Part shown: piece by piece, positions 1-11,899 of the stretch
Numbering within the stretch: position 1 is the first letter of the stretch
Layout of the letters: every line of letters begins with the position of its first letter
Source: Dicyema japonicum
Taxonomy: Eukaryota; Dicyemida; Rhombozoa; Dicyemidae
DNA length: 64,000 nucleotides
Assembly (NCBI GenBank): GCA_011109175.1
Contig: RDEW01000030.1
Location: 665,937-729,936 of the forward strand
Direction: 5' to 3'
Position numbers and translations under genes: made by a program
The notes under the pieces: model-generated
The model's input: only the letters and a program-made list of their open reading frames with translations
The model's database searches: none
Told to the model about the DNA's origin: nothing

Positions 1-1345
1 GTACGGAACTACTAATCCCCATACAAAAAAATGAACAAAACCAGAGGACCGCTCGAAAATTTGTGACCCATCATACTACTAAATTCATTACGCAAAGTCT
101 TGGCAAACATTGTGCTTGAACGAATAAAAGGATCTGCTTACAAATACCTACTAGATAGTCAAAGTGGTTTTCGAGATGGGAGATCCACAGCTGATGCGGT
201 CTGGAGTCACAGATGGAGATGTGCAACATATCAAAGATACCGTAACGCCACCTATATTCTGGGAATTGACCTATCAAGAGTTTTTGATACGGTTAACATG
301 AACAAATTAATGGGGGTACTGAGCGGATTTCTTGATGAGTAGAGTCTAAGGATGACCCGAATTTTACTTTCCAACACTGAGCTCCTTGTGAGAGTCGGAA
401 AGACCTATTCAAGAAAATTTGAAACAAACACGGGCACTCCACAAGGAGACTCTCTTTCTCTTCTACTATTCACAATTTATTTGGAAGCCGCTATGAGGGA
501 ACTTAGACCGTTATACCAAGGAAAGACGGAAGAAGTGATCTACGCGGACGATGTAGACCTAATTTCTGAAGACAAAGAGGTCCTGGAAAACCTATTAGAA
601 AAAGCACCAGATGTACTAGGGAAATGGTTTCTTACTATGAATAGAGAAAACAGAACTCACAGAGATAAGAAGGATGAGTAACGTCCTAGAAGAGAAGTGG
701 CGACAAGTAAAGAAACTCGGTTCATTTATGGGAGATAGCGAAGAAATTTTACTCTAGCCAATGCTGCGTTATATAAACTGAAGAATCTATGAAGCTCAAT
801 CAAAGAGGCATCGACACAAAAATGAGAATCCTATTATACGAATCATTCATAAAAACCCGTACTTTTATATAACGCTGGAACTTGGGCGACCTCATCACCG
901 GATATGGAAAACTAGACTCGTTCCACAGAGGTCAGCTGAGAAAAATAACAGGAACTACTTGGCCTACGAGAATATCGAGGAATGCTTTATATAGAGATGC
1001 AGCACTAGACCTATCAGCTTAGAAGTACTGGAATCCCGATGGAAGCTCTTCGGACACGTGCTGAAGATGGAATTAACATCCCCACCGAACATATCTATGG
1101 AAACATACTATGTTAGTCAAGAAGGTCGCTATCGTGGAAGACCTAGAACAACACTGCCAATAGTCTTACAAAAAAACCTGGTCAATATCAAAAGAAATCT
1201 AAAAAATGCCGACGACCTGGATAACATGAGAGCCTTGGCTAGGAACAGGGGAGCATGGAAAAGGATGACATCTAACCTTGTTTCTTTTGCTGCACATGCT
1301 ATAATTAGTGTGGCTCTCGTGAAGTGCTTAAATAATAATAATTAT
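1..1345 (+). pseudogene. LINE-P retrotransposon, truncated and frameshifted copy
   Basis: A decayed non-LTR reverse transcriptase running in from the left edge. In order, over several frames, I see QSGFRDGRSTADAVW, GIDLSRVFDTVN, NTGTPQGDSLS (the polymerase motif) and YADDVDLIS (catalytic YADD box). A C-terminal region follows with LFGHVLKME, GRPRTTLPIVLQ and DDLDNMRALARNRGAW. It ends with a short tail and a TAATAATAATTAT run at about 1331-1345. No RNase H domain is visible. The same C-terminus recurs at 17526-17747, 48971-49215, 60775-61310 and 62610-62880, which defines the family. Stops and frameshifts at about 342, 680 and 740-1050 make it dead. The clade is uncertain (RTE- or CR1-like). 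Confidence 0.85.
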
Positions 1346-1776
1346 CAATCAGCTGTAGAATTCCGTACGGTATACTTCTCCACTTATAGGAATCGGAATA
1401 CAAATGGCAATAAACATATTCTAGCTTAAATATTTTAGTGCAATAGACTTACACTGGAAGCCCAACCTTTGACGAGAAACCGATATAGACTAGTATTCTG
1501 TAAACTTGGAGTTCCAATCAAGTAGTGTTTTAGTGATGAATTTTATAGTAAAACTTTGAAGGAGCCTTAGTGTTTAGTTATGGTCTCATTTCATGCGAAC
1601 TTGAACTAACAATGTTGATTTTTGGTAACAAAGTTATAGTATTTAAAGATTCAACACCTTTTGAATCCAGAAATTGATGAAAGGAGGAAAAACGTAGGGT
1701 GTTATCAGTCGGATAGTCACACAATATGAAAGATTAATTGTTATGAAATCAAACTTAGTTTTACATATATAACTGA

Positions 1777-2072
1777 ACCGTGTGGCTTAGTGGTTAGGTG
1801 TCGGGCTTAAGTGGCTTAGGCTACGGGTTCGAATCTCGTTGCTGTTCACCTGGTGGAAGGTTCCACGCATCTACGATGCAGAAATGGTTTGACGAGTGAC
1901 GCCGTCATCAGTGAATACTCACTGCGGAACTGGATTTGTCTAGAAAGTACACTCACACAAGAAAAAAAAGAAGTGAAGACCTAGTTCTACGATTAGTTAA
2001 AATTAACTGTTCTTTACTTAAATAAAGTGTGTGTCCTGCCTATGCGGGCTCTCGTGAAAAGGCTTTATTATT
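1777..2072 (+). mobile_element. SINE-P, tRNA-headed SINE with LINE-P tail
   Basis: The 5' part is tRNA-like: an A-box-like stretch TGGCTTAGTGGTTAGG and a B box GGGTTCGAATCTC about 35 nt later. The body ends in GGCTCTCGTGAAAAGGC plus TTATTATTAT, which is the 3' end of LINE-P. The 12-bp repeat ATATATAACTGA lies on both sides (1765-1776 and 2073-2084), a target-site duplication that fixes the ends. A second full copy is at 46991-47311. The shared tail implies mobilisation by LINE-P (inference). Confidence 0.88.
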
Positions 2073-2084
2073 ATATATAACTGA

Positions 2085-2466
2085 GAAATTAGCTTCGCTC
2101 ACAACATTCTAGTATCTATAAAGTTTTTTCGATAGTGGAGATTTGAAGGAAATCCTCAATAGAGTCGCGGGCGTATTAAATTATTAATTTGAAGGTTGGT
2201 ATCACAACCTTACTACCAATTTGTATAACTTTCTCGTCCCAGTCACACTTGCCGAGCGGACCCGAAAAACCCTGAGAGGTTCCTCAAGAAAGATAACAGC
2301 TTAGTCTGGACGGATTATCGACTAGTCCCAATTATATAGTACTTTGAAATATATGGAGCAAATCGGAGAGAGAACAGCGTAATCCCCTCCCCGAATTTAT
2401 GTTTTTTCAATAATAAAGAAACCTTAAAAAGAACAAAAAAAATCTTAATAAAACACAGTTTTATAA
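2085..2466. other. intergenic, no gene recognised
   Basis: Between the SINE and the 3' end of the kinesin-like gene I see no coding pattern, RNA gene or repeat that I can support. Confidence 0.5.
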
Positions 2467-4536
2467 TCATTTAATTACTCGAAGGGAATTGTTATGATCT
2501 GAAAGAGTGACCTTGGAGGAACACCGGCGACTACAAACCTAAAATTAGAGAAATCCCAACCAATGAGGCAAATTTAAGCGAGGAAATCATATCAGACATG
2601 TTACCAGCAGAAACATGTACAAACAATACAACTTTGCAGTTCAACGACAACACAGATTTCATGTGCTTCACCAATTTGCAGTTTCCAAAAGCCGAGGTCT
2701 TTTTGTTCTGCACGAAGTTCAATGAAATTTTCAAATTCGGTAATTGAATTATCGATATTTATCGTTACATTCGAACAGAGCTCAACAAATGTTAGCCTGC
2801 CGATGACCTTTTCACCAGAATCCTTAATCCCCTCCATATCTATTCTCAAACATATATGTTTCGAATGAACATCACGTATTTTTCTCAACATCTCAGAAAA
2901 CTCAAGCTAAAAGACTCCCAAACCTGCTCCTGGGAACGAATTCTAACAGCAGCAAAACCGTCCACGTGCACAGACGTATGAAGAGGGCTTTTCCCGTAGT
3001 CCCCCAAAAGGTCAGTAATTTGAGCATCAATTCCCATAGCTGACATCGTAATGTCGTACTAAATTGGTAAAAATGGGTACCTCCATCCTAGTTTCTTTAA
3101 GAGATTCAACCGACTGTAAATAAGGTCACCTGCAAGCCGAATCACTCCACATTGTTCCTTATTACAATCTCCCAAAAAAGTGTATGACTTTCCAGTTCCG
3201 GGTCTTCCGTATGCAACGAAACAAACTCTGTGCCCGTCCAATGAGAATCGAACAAGATCCTTTACCTTATCAAACACAGCTGATTGTGTCACTCCAACCG
3301 AAAACACATGATCAGTCAAAAACTCTGAAATTCCATTAACATTTCGTGTGGTTTTCTACATATTATAACTAAGAGACTCTACCACTGCTGGAAGACAAAA
3401 TTCACAGAAATGTGCCGGTTATCCTTGTGGATAGTAAATATTTTGCATTTTTTCCTTATTTTCCGGCATAAAACGACAAAAAACCTGTACATCATTCTAG
3501 GAGAGTAATTTTACTAAGTAACCTTCAATTTTTGGACTTTTTCATTGAGATATCCTATGTGGCTGTCACCCTTGCCAATTTCAGAGTAGTAGTCATTCAA
3601 TATGGAACTGTAGGTCGAAATTTGTTCATAAAGTCTATTATTTTTATCCTATGCAGTAAGGAACAAATAAACTCGTAGATTTTCTGAAGGATTCCTTAAA
3701 ATTTGTCGACTGTTTTGTATTTTCAGCAATCTGTCGGAGGTTTTCTTGCTTTTTATTCGCCAAAGTAAGAATCTCGACATCTTTTTCATCACACTGTTTT
3801 TTAACCAACTCGATTTTATTTTTTAGTTCACTTGAATGTTAAAGAACTCATCTTACTTAATTTCCCGGTCAAATTCATTTGTCGATTGGTCTTCATTAGA
3901 TTTGATATTCTCGGTTTCCTCTATATGCTTGTTTACCTCATCTTCCATGTCCTTTATCCGTCCTTTGATGTCATAAGGGTTTCGGGAAAGCGACCTTGAA
4001 GACTCTACAATTAAATTAAACACAGAACTTGATGCTGTAGGTACCAAATTCTTTGCTGATACACCTAGATTGAGTAGATTGATATAACCTCCAATATTCT
4101 GCCGTAAACCCACAGTAGATGATGTTTTTGTGGGTCTTGATGACTTCTGTAGAGTTGGCAATGTCGTTGCTGATTTTGCTCTGCCGACAGTTTTCAGAGT
4201 GGTTGACGCTTTCTGACCCACTGAGCTAATCGTCGTAGGTCGTCTTGTAACAGTGGTATTAGATTTGGGAAGATTTGATGAGACCGCAGTAGGGCGACTA
4301 TTATGACTCTGTAGAGTCGATTTTTGAGATGATAAATTAGATTTGGGACGATTATTTACCGTAGTTTCTTTAGGTAGTGATGATTTTTCGGTTGTTAAAG
4401 TTGGTTTCACGCGGTTATTTGAAGTAGTCATGGGTGATTTGTCCCTTTTTGTTATTGAGGAAACGATCCTAGGTTTTAAACAGCTCTTAAAAGTATTTTT
4501 TTATTATACTACTTTGTTCACATGAGACAAAGGCAT
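2467..4536 (-). CDS. kinesin-14-like C-terminal motor, divergent or decaying
   Basis: A minus-end-type kinesin with its motor at the C-terminus. Start ATG is at 4536. After a 27-nt intron the N-terminal region is rich in Ser/Thr/Lys/Pro (about 190 residues), as in the microtubule-binding tails of kinesin-14s. A coiled coil follows (exons at 3830-3711 and 3648-3523, joined by an 11-nt microexon at 3683-3673). Next come the neck LKNDVQVFCRFMP, the P-loop AYGRPGTGKS, ITDLLGDYG, GRLTFVELCSN and FVHVSAGNMSDMISSLKFAS. The stop is at 2467-2469. Introns are 22-27 nt. Switch I (normally NxxSSRSH) reads RDVHSKHI and switch II (DLAGSE) reads ELCSNV, with about 14 residues missing beside each, so ATPase activity is doubtful. 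One-base shifts are needed at an A6 run (3448-3453), near 3083 and at a T4 run (2687-2690). It could be a pseudogene or a non-cycling motor. Confidence 0.8.
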
Positions 4537-4739
4537 TTTGGCGGTAATTTATTTGATTTTTTTTTAAATTTATATAATTATTATTTGACCAACATTAACA
4601 AGTTAATATTTAATAATCAACAACCTCCTTTGCCTGCCTGTTCGTGAGCCTCCTCGGGCAGGTTCGATTCTGGTTGCTGAAACAACTCCGAGAGGCCTTG
4701 TCCAATTGAACCCTCTACCCATGTGGCATCTCCGGGCTC

Positions 4740-6230
4740 TGCTTCCTATACTCCAGTGTCAGGCTCTCTAGAGACCGCTTTAATACAGTGGACTGTAGAT
4801 AGGCCTGGAGCTTCCTATCTACCCCCAACTGCTTCAGATAACCCTTGTGCTACTTTTTGCAATTCCTTCCCACGTCATTACTATTTGAATAACGAGGACC
4901 TTGCACCAAGCATCTGCCCTATTTCTTTTTTCAAGCAAGTCGTATTTCCTTTTTTTCCATCTCCACAGTCTGCAAACGGTCTTGAGACGTAATGCCAACC
5001 TCTATGATAAGGACTTGGCCAGACTCCTTATCGTGTTCAACAATGTCCGGTTTATTGTGCTTGACTAGCATCGAGGTACGGATAACTCTGTCTACCTTAA
5101 TTTGGACCCTGGTGTTCTCTACTACAGATTGCATTTTATGAGTCCGCAACTTTCTGGTGGCGAATACTATACTTATTCATAGTAGAAGATGAAGACTCCT
5201 TACTACCTCGTTGTGCCTCCACACATAGTCGTGGCTAAATGATAACCGACATACTACTTGACTTACAATGGGGACATGTATTTGTTGATCGACCCCAAAA
5301 AATATTGCAGTCTTTTATATACGTGTATAGCGCCTCCGATCGAGGTGAGTTGTCACCGTATTTTAGCTATATTGTCACGACTTAAGTCGACGTGTGGTAT
5401 CCATTGCTCTGAAGAGTACTTATGAAGGCCTTTTAAGTTGATCTTTTCCATCAAATTATTATATTGAATTCGATCAACGCCTTCACATTTACTAGCCCAC
5501 CATCATCAACACCATAAAGAAGGTCTGATAGTGCATAGGTGAGTTGCCCGTGTTTTCTCGGTCGTTATTATGGCGTACTTCCTAGAGAACACTTGACCCA
5601 GCTATCAAAGTGTCGTGCATTCACATAGGATACGCTCACTTAGTTGGACTACTCCACACAGTCCACGGCTGAATTTATCACGGGGTAAATATAGTCTCTC
5701 CTTATTGGATGCCAGCACATGGACATGGTTTTCTCTCTGAGTACTCACGGATCATAACATCCATCTCATCATACTCTTTGGGCTCAAACTCCACAACACC
5801 TATGTAGTGATTTAGCAGCGAGACAGCATACTCATTTAATGCTAGGAACAAATTCCTTGCATTTAGAGACGTCTTACACAATAACGCTGCTCTTTTACGG
5901 ATGCCTTCAGTAATTTGTCGCTTTGTCTCAGGCATTATAAGGGACTTTGGAGATTCGGTAACACCCAGATACTTATATCCTTCGTGTTCCTTTAGAACTC
6001 TTAATAACTCGCTACATACTTGCGTGTTAGTCGCAGACTTTGAATAATTCAAATCTAGTCCTATACTCTCAAAGAATTCCAAAATCCGAGGGTGCCCCAC
6101 CCCTGGGGTCTGCTCCAATTCGGGGTCGGACTGTAGCACAGAACGTGAACCGGTCAAGAAACACTTCTTAGCCGTTTTTGCAGCAGATAATTCCTTTACT
6201 GGGTTTCCAATACTTCCAAAGATTTCCATC
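4740..6230 (-). pseudogene. LINE-N, R2-like retrotransposon, 3' part
   Basis: Decayed C-terminal half of a non-LTR element. The ORF at 6229-5702 carries FFESIGLDLNYSKSAT, YKYLGVTE, TKRQITEGIRKRAALLC and ALNEYAVSLLNHYIGVV, the region after the RT fingers in R2-like elements of invertebrates. At 5149-4931 follow ENTRVQIKVDRVIRTSML and NKPDIVEHDKE...LIIEVGITS. These fit the K-P-D...E core of the restriction-like endonuclease that R2-group elements use instead of an AP endonuclease. HKGYLKQLGVDRKLQAYLQS follows at about 4790-4860. The middle (5150-5700) is scrambled. Other copies: 15060-15190, 51545-52390 and 56900-57990. Confidence 0.75.
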
Positions 6231-6410
6231 TTAGATCAAGAAAAACCTTTTTTGAATCGAATTTAACATACAACAAGTGACTTCTTTACGTTCCGGCCCA
6301 TTTTAGTAGAAACAAACAAAAAAATCTTGATTACAAAAAACACATTACACAACATTATAGAGTTGCCGAAATTTTTTTTCAAACTCTTTCAGGAACAGGA
6401 TGGTTTGCTA

Positions 6411-6585
6411 AGAGAGCTCCTTCCTTGTCTTCTAATGACAAAGCATGTTTCCTTTTCTAATGACTCATCCTAAAAGACCTCTTTCCTTGTCTTCTAATGA
6501 CTCATCATGTTTCCTCTTCTAATGACTTATTATAAAAGACCTCTTTTCTTGTCTTCTAATGACTTATCATGTTTCCTTCTACTTT
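6411..6585. repeat. tandem repeat, 62-bp unit, about 2.7 copies
   Basis: The motif TTGTCTTCTAATGA recurs at 6425, 6487 and 6549, a 62-bp period. Each unit also holds a second TTCTAATGAC, so it has internal near-duplication. No coding content is evident. Confidence 0.85.
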
Positions 6586-7208
6586 AAAACAAGCAATCAG
6601 ATGTAAGCACTCCAAAAGGTCCACATCTCAGCAAATTATCCTAAAAATGTCGTTTGTATATCAAAGCTGTGAGAATCCTGGAAAAAATCAAAAATCCCTT
6701 GCGGCTGATATGGGACACTGATCACAGTTGAGCTTAACACATTTTTTTGTATCATTAGGTTAATAAACGATCATCCAACATAGCTAAAAACAATCATACA
6801 ATCCCCTTCAAGCTGAGGATCTTTAATGGATGACGCGATTCTAACCAGCAACATTGAATTTTCGAGCATCAAAAATGGACAAATATTTTCTTGGACTGAT
6901 TCTTGACAGTTGGTGCCTGACTAATAAAGATTGGATTTAAAAAAAACAAATATTTTATCATAAATACCTCAATCGAGTAAATTAAGACGTAAAAACGTCT
7001 TCTTACATTACAATACTAAAAAAGTAACAAGTTCACCAGATTCAATTCCTTTTTAACCATTTTTTGAATTGAACGAATTTCCCAGAAATCCCGAAGGAAT
7101 AGCCACACAGTTATGGTTGGGGGCCTCTCACACTAATTTTGTCTTAAAAACTCATTAAATTAGTAAAAAGAGGAATAAAAATCTACATTGAAAAAATAAA
7201 ACACCAAA
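6586..7208. other. intergenic, nothing recognised
   Basis: AT-rich sequence between the 62-bp repeat and the NUP35 stop. No conserved protein, RNA gene or repeat was recognised. Confidence 0.45.
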
Positions 7209-8086
7209 TCACCACCCTAAGAAAAACTGAAAAATATCAGCAACAGAATCAGAAAATCTCTTAGGCGGAACAGGCATCACAGAAGCCTAAAAATAACCAA
7301 TCAAGTATACAGCATTCAACTGATCAAACGGCAGTGCACCCCCAGTATGTTGAACTGGCGACTCTGTGAAATCCCGAACTTCACAATTCAATATTTCCTT
7401 AATAAATAGGTCAACTACCGACTGCTTGCACTCCTTTACTCCAACCATCACCTTCAAATGCGGCAGTTTTATGATCTGTCCGTGCATGGCCAAAGCCTTC
7501 TCAGTATTACTGGGATCGTGATACTTTATGTGAAACCAAGTCGACCCTGAGACCGTCTGAAAATGAATGAAAACAAAACTATGTGTTTGGCAATGAGTCC
7601 TATGCGGCTGAAGTACTCAAACACGTCAGAAGCTGACGAAGGAATTATTCTAACGATAAATAATCAAATAAACCCAAAAACAGTCAACCATTCGGGCGTA
7701 GAACCACATCCGATACGACTAAAATTTATCCATTTTTCACTTTAGATTTAAAGGACGGGCGATTTGGGAGATATTTGACCTATTAAGGTAGAGTGAGGAG
7801 TTATTTTGAGGATTCTATAATATTAAGTGGATATTAACATGTTTTGGTGGTTCGTTAGGATTTAGGACTGAGGAATTCAGAACACTCCTTAAATATCACA
7901 AAGAGAAAATACTTGTTTTCCCTATTTGAATCAAAGAATGAAACTCCGTGAAATCTGTTCTCTTTGGTTCTCTAAATATTAAATAAAGTATTTTAGTCGA
8001 GTTAAATTTAATAAATTTACTTCTTTCTGTCGGAAAAGATACGATTTACAAGAATTTGGGTGGCCAATTGAGGAATTGTTTGACAT
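7209..8086 (-). CDS. NUP35: nucleoporin NUP35 (Nup53 family)
   Basis: A nuclear pore protein that binds membrane and links inner-ring nucleoporins. Reading from ATG at 8086 through GT-AG introns of 49, 25, 24, 22, 24, 23, optionally 21 and 24 nt gives an unbroken protein of roughly 220 residues. The N-terminus is Asn/Ser/Pro-rich and disordered. The RNA-recognition-like MPPN domain is clear: PEWLTVFGIIPSSASDVFEY, then SRIGLIAKHI, STWFHIKYHDPSNTEKAL and KVMVGVKECKQS, in the order known for NUP35. The C-terminus ends ADIFQFFLGW-stop, matching the conserved amphipathic membrane-binding tail ending in GW. Phase agrees at every junction checked, with no frameshift. The N-terminal exons (8086-7741) rest on phase and composition only. 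The protein is shorter than human NUP35 (about 326 residues). Confidence 0.9.
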
Positions 8087-8229
8087 AACAAAGAAAAAAT
8101 GAAAGCAGGGTCTTATTTTATTATATTTTGATTTAATTTAAAAAATAATATAATTAATTATTATTTTTTCATATTTATTCGTAATAAAGGAATGTTTTTT
8201 ATTATTAATCTTAACTTTATTCACCCTGA

Positions 8230-8800
8230 CCGGATGACCCAGTGTAATATTTAAGTGTGTTCATCAGTATAAGTGGTCTGAGGTTATCTACTTTCGTTCT
8301 TGGTTTGTGAGCCTTTCTGACGAGTATCAGGGTCTCCTCTCCCAGCTATAGGGTGATGTAGGTTCTGTAGAAGATACTAGTAATGCTTTCATACTGTTTT
8401 TAAGTTTTATATTTGAAGAATTCGCCGTTGAGATCGTCAGGGATCTTGTCATTTATAAATTTTGAGTTTGATACCTTTTTTTCATGTGGGGTTATTTCCT
8501 CTTCAAGTTCACATCTTATGGAGCTGTCCCAATGTTACCATGGTAATTTGATTTGAACATCTTTTCGAAGTGGCCAGCGATAATCTCACCCCCACTTACA
8601 ATTGATTCACGATCTGTCTCTCTACGTAGTCCCATAAAGTTCCTGGTTGCTTCAGTACTTTGCCTCTAATTCATCTAACAGCCTCATAGAACTTACCATT
8701 GTCCTTGTGGGTTTCAATCATTTTAATCTGATGACTTATGCATTTTCATCGTGGACAATGTCGATTTCCCACTCCCATCTCTGAAACTATCCCTAGTACA
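8230..8800 (-). pseudogene. LINE reverse transcriptase fragment, probably LINE-P
   Basis: On the minus strand, near 8300, a stretch reads LVRKAHKPRTKVDNLRPL followed by ILMNTLKYY. This resembles the RT finger motif before 'NYRPISLLN'. The rest is full of stops. Family assignment is by resemblance only. Confidence 0.4.
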
Positions 8801-8899
8801 GGAGGTTGCAATAAAGATCATTGGATCAAAACACGGGATCCAGTCTATTAAAATCTTCTAATTGAATTACAACGAAAACTGGGTCAGTCTATCGAATTG

Positions 8900-9460
8900 C
8901 GAAATATTTACAAACTTTAAAGAAGCTTTGTCCGATGAATTACAGGACTCTCGACCCTGCCGGACTCTTCCTCTTCCCTGTCGAAAATACCAGGGACCAA
9001 TACATCGATTATTATCAGTGTCACTTTAAGATAAGGAATCCGAGAGTTATTGCGTTATCTTTGTGTGAATTTGTCGCTTTTGATGTGATATGTCGACGGT
9101 TGGTCGTATTGGCTGTCTGTACTCAAAATCTCAGAGAGGATGTACCAGAAAAATCTCTGATTCTGTGAAAACCCGATAACCATTCTAGGAGGAGATCTTA
9201 ACTCCAATACCAAGTACTTCGGTTGTAGAAAAACAGCAGGGATGGCAAGCTCTTGAAGAAGCTATCTGAATGCCTTGGGCTAAGAATCCTTATGTCGGAA
9301 GAAGACAATCACTTCTCTCCTTTCGAAGGTGAAAATCTCTGAGATCCTCCACTTTCATATCAAAGTCTGGTAAACTGTACTTAGATCGTTTTAACCATAG
9401 ATCTTCTCATCTTGACCTTTATCTTTTATTTCCTAGAAAACGCAATAATATAAAAGAATC
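8900..9460 (+). pseudogene. LINE-J AP-endonuclease fragment
   Basis: In-frame pieces read ENPITILGGDLNSNTKYFG, then KLLKKLSECLGLRIL and a SEEDNHFSPFEGENL-like stretch. This matches the 'LGGDFNAKH' block of the AP-like endonuclease at the N-terminus of Jockey/CR1-type ORF2. One or two frameshifts separate the pieces. No RT follows directly, so this is a relic. Confidence 0.55.
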
Positions 9461-10755
9461 AATTACAGTGAAGTAAATTGTTTCCTGAGTTTATGCGAAG
9501 AACAAGGAAACCTATTTCGGTAAAGGGTTATAAATACGAAGTATTCAAAGTCTTGAAAAAATAGCCCGACCGAGTTTCCTATGCAGAAATTCGAAGGGAC
9601 AATTTCGGAAGGGAATAGGTCAATGGCAATTCTGGAAAGAATCAAACCACTATAAGAGAGTCCTAGAGTTACTAGAAGCTGAGATCAGTTAATTAGTTGA
9701 CTTTGATACCTTGAGCATGAGGTTCTTCAACTGCATGGACTGGAAGTTTACTTCCCTTTCCACTGGTTCTGGGTTTTTTTGTGCGTGATAATAGAAGGTC
9801 TTATGACCACCTCTTATCATGTTCTGCCTCGCCTTCAATTTCTTCCCAGCGCCGGATCTTTTTAATTATCTCTATGAGCATCTTCTTTTGGCTGAAAGGT
9901 TGGATATGTTTAAACCGTAAACCACTGTACTGAATTACCAAAATTAATCTATGGATGTAGTTACTATTTTTCAGTAAACCAACGACATTGGGAAACTTGT
10001 ATTCTTCCAATGGAATATCGTATTTGGATGCAAAACACACAATTCCTCAATGGCCTAATCGAAACAAGAAATCTGAGACATATTGTTCCTATGGTCATGG
10101 ATAGCAAATAGCTAAAGAAGATTTTTCCACCATCTCAAAAGTCCTCAATGATGAAGACAAACCATGATTTTGTATCAACTAGGGCCATTCCTTCCCTAAA
10201 AAGAAACGCTCTTCTGGATACTCCTCCCTAGCAATATACGATTCAGAAGCAATCCTCGATAGTGCTTCTAAAAGAATCCTTCCAGAAATACCTCTCACGT
10301 CAATAGACAATTCAGAGGCAACCCTTGATAGAGATTCCAGAACTCTTCATTTTTAGTATTATATCATGAACCGTCCCTTGAGCACATATAATAAAAAACA
10401 ATATTTTTTCTAGATTTATTATATTTAATGATTGTCCCTTCAATTTATTGATGGTCATTTTAAAACTCTTTTTTTAATTTCCGTATATTTGAGTAAGAAA
10501 CACAGCTAGACCAGCGGAACTAGCATAGTCCAGAGCAGTTCTGACGAACTGTTTGAATATAAGTTTAAGGGTGTTTTTTTCTTGTCCAAATTTGACTCCA
10601 GAAACATCAGGTTAAGTTTCGTGTTGTCTTCAGGATGATCCGGTACACGTGGGAAGAGAAAGAGAGGGATTGGTCCTAAATGCTCCCACATATTTCTAAG
10701 TTTTTATCACAGAGAACATTCCCAGATACCTTCACTTCAGAATGAAAATTAAACT
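9461..10755. other. intergenic, nothing firmly recognised
   Basis: Mixed sequence with only short ORFs (for example 10040-9801 on the minus strand, Lys/Ile-rich). It may hold more LINE debris, but I could not match any part to a family. Confidence 0.4.
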
Positions 10756-10759
10756 GTCT

Positions 10760-11330
10760 TAAAAATTTAATGTTGCAAGTAAATCGATTGTCAAGTAGCC
10801 ATGTACTTGTAACTTTTTCAAGGCTTCATAAGAGAGTGAGTTTTTTGTTTCTTAAAATATTGCTTAAATTAAGGTTAAATAGAGCGGGAAAGAGGGCAGA
10901 GCTTTGCGAAACCCCGTCTGGTGATCTGACATTTATATTCGTCATTTTACGAAACAAAAAAACGTTAGCAATTTTTCTGCAAAATAATAATTGTTGGAGA
11001 CCACGTGTCGTGATAAAGGCGAGAACGGTTAGGAGAGGCAGTTATGGTTATTGAATGCAATGGCGATAAAGTCAGTGAGTTTAATTAGATGGGAGGTTGT
11101 GGAATGTGGTGGACGTAAGCCATGTTGCGATTTTGATTGGTCGAACAAATAGTAGATGAGGCTAAACCACGATTTTTTTTAATTTTGGAGGTGGCACAAA
11201 AAAAAGAAATAGGGAGGAAAGATTTTGGATCACGTGGATCCATGCTTGTTTTCAGAATAGGAATGTTAGTTGATTTTCCATAAGACAGAGATATTCGACT
11301 TTATGGAATCAGTGAAAATTTCCATGAGAG
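10760..11330 (-). pseudogene. Jockey/CR1-type reverse transcriptase fragment
   Basis: Minus-strand reading gives SQHGLRPPHSTTSHL (the QxGFRPxHST motif), then KLTDFIAIAFNNHNC and GVSQSSALFPALFNLNLSNI (the GVPQGSALSPLLFNLYLSDI motif), all in the correct order. The ORF is broken and truncated on both sides. Confidence 0.7.
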
Positions 11331-11639
11331 CTCATAGCCCCTCTGAGCAGAGATTCTTCAGGTTGTAACTACAAATTCCATCCAGGATTCTTGCTGATGA
11401 GAGATCATTCTTAAAGCACTGTTGTCCACGTTGTGGGTTGTCAGAAACATCATGAGTTCATACCTTTACGGTATTCAGCTGTAGAATATTAAGGGCTTTA
11501 GAAGGACTCGGTTATATTCCACGTTTCTGAACATAAATAGTGACTTGAAGGGGATAGAAGGTATTTTAGTAGTTGCTATGGAGAAAATTAGCATCCAAAT
11601 TTCTCCACGAGGAGATGACCGACATAGAAATTCTTTGTT

Positions 11640-11880
11640 TAGATTTATTAAATTAAAATTATTCCAAAGACCAAGGGTAACCAAACTAACTAACTCCTTG
11701 ATCCTGACTCGTTCCAGCATTCCAGAACTTGTCTCCAGGTAACGAAATTTTCACCCAGGGAAGAATAATCGGATCCTCTTGATGCCGATTGGACGTTTCC
11801 TCAGTAATGGATCCAATGACGCCATCTGAAAATAACTTATGACCAACTAGCCACATTAAACCACATGGAGCCACGCGGCC
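11640..11880 (-). mobile_element. SINE-H copy
   Basis: On the minus strand, the head GTGGCTCCATGTGGTTTAA and the tail with CAGGATCAAGGAGTTAGTTA and GGTTACCCTTGGTCTTTGG match the plus-strand copy at 55275-55545. Its head and body also match SINE-J (24879-25192 and 50707-51036), which ends in a different tail. Ends are approximate. Confidence 0.7.
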
Positions 11881-11899
11881 TATTTTTTTATTTTTTTTA

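Noticed and set aside
2245-2320. Possible tRNA-Ser/Leu start (GCCGAGCGG)
   Set aside because: No matching B box (GGTTCRANYC) at the right distance and no stem pairing.
4625-4690. Possible tRNA gene around GGCAGGTTCGATTCTGG
   Set aside because: A B-box-like motif is present, but no A box or cloverleaf could be drawn; it lies just beyond the LINE-N end and may be tail or SINE debris.
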